Positions 63,554 through 64,000 of a stretch of DNA of 64,000 nucleotides are shown here, one piece after another (position 1 is the first letter of the stretch; each line of letters starts with the position of its first letter). Under the pieces are notes generated by a model, which was not told the origin of the DNA, did no database searches, and saw only the letters and a program-made list of their open reading frames with translations. Source of the DNA: Ailurus styani (lineage: Eukaryota > Chordata > Mammalia > Carnivora > Ailuridae); assembly GCA_002007465.1 (NCBI GenBank), contig LNAC01000108.1, positions 2,096,135 to 2,160,134 on the forward strand, written 5' to 3'. The translations under genes and the position numbers were made by a program.

Positions 63554-63748
63554 GGGGCGCCTGGGTGGCTCAGTTGGTTAAGTGTCTGCCTTCGGCTCAG
63601 GTCATGATCCCGGGGTCCTGGGATCGAGCCCCGCATCCAGCTCCTTGCTTAGTGCGGAGATTGCTTCTCCCTCTGCCGCTGTCTGCCGCTCCCCCTGCTT
63701 GTGCTCTCTCTCTCTCTGTCAAATCAATAAATAAAATCTTTAAAAAAA
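63554..63748 (+). mobile_element. CAN SINE, full-length
   Basis: ggggcgcctgggtggctcag start, box B gggatcgagccccgcat, 'ccccctgcttgtgctctctc' body, 'aaatcaataaataaaatctt' tail and A7. The TSD is diverged (ccctgagtt and gcctgagtg). Confidence 0.95.
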
Positions 63749-63837
63749 GTGCCTGAGTGTTCTGGGGCCACACATGTCACAGTCTGCCATTCACTCCCAC
63801 ATGACCTTAGACTAAGCACCTAAACTAAAGGGTGGGA

Positions 63838-63975
63838 TGTGGACTTGGAGTCACACAAACCTGGGGTTGCAGTGTGACTTCCCTATGTTCTGTGTGATCT
63901 TAGAAAAATCACTCAACCCCTCTTAGCCTCAGTTTCTCTATCAAATGAGAGTAACAAGAATTCTTCAGTGGCATC
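63838..63975 (+). mobile_element. MIR SINE
   Basis: 'gacttggagtcacacaaacc', 'cagtgtgacttccctatgtt' and 'cctcagtttctctatcaaat'. Confidence 0.82.
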
Positions 63976-64000
63976 AGCTAGCACTTTGTGGTGCTAGGCG

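Overview
This is a vertebrate nuclear window, almost certainly from a carnivoran mammal. The clearest sign is about fifteen copies or fragments of the tRNA-Lys-derived CAN SINE (core gcctgggtggctcag, tail aaataaataaaatc). Several have the body typical of arctoid, especially mustelid-like, genomes (ctctgcctgcctctctgcct followed by a Lys-SINE tail). The species and locus cannot be fixed from sequence alone. I found no supported protein-coding exon, rRNA, functional tRNA, CRISPR array or bacterial-type gene. The open frames are shadows of repeats or GC-rich non-coding DNA, so the window reads as an intergenic or intronic stretch of a GC-rich isochore.

Layout. 1-5.5 kb: an old L2 and MIRs, then a nearly perfect 29-bp minisatellite (about 2752-3412). 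5.5-9.6 kb: mostly unique DNA ending in a cluster of AT-rich islands that look like conserved non-coding elements (CNEs, about 7.98-9.56 kb). 9.6-15.6 kb: a short templated duplication, a stack of three SINEs, and an L1 inside an L2, with a younger L1 tail and a SINE inside that L1. 15.6-24.4 kb: MIRs, a young poly-A SINE, an antisense L1, and a single-N contig join flanked by a 213-bp duplicate. 24.4-38 kb: AT-rich unassigned DNA, an LTR-like repeat, an L2, a short CpG-dense patch, an MLT1-like LTR and several CNE candidates. 38-50 kb: L1 fragments in both orientations, SINEs, an MLT1-like LTR and a CNE candidate at 46.1 kb. 50-64 kb: MIRs, L2s in both orientations, an MLT1-like LTR, microsatellites, three more CNE candidates between 54 and 61.2 kb, a DNA transposon and a final SINE.

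The functional content I can argue for is regulatory. About a dozen AT-rich islands, rich in homeodomain, GATA, forkhead, MEF2 or SOX-like cores and free of recognisable repeats, sit in otherwise GC-rich DNA. This resembles the regulatory landscape of a developmental transcription-factor gene outside the window, but conservation was inferred by eye and needs alignment. I did not find a convincing new gene system. The best leads are the homogeneous minisatellite open in all three forward frames, the 29-nt templated insertion with a 20-bp flanking duplication, the palindromic GATA and forkhead-like elements at 56.7 and 59.8 kb, and a perfect 11-bp hairpin at 30.0 kb.
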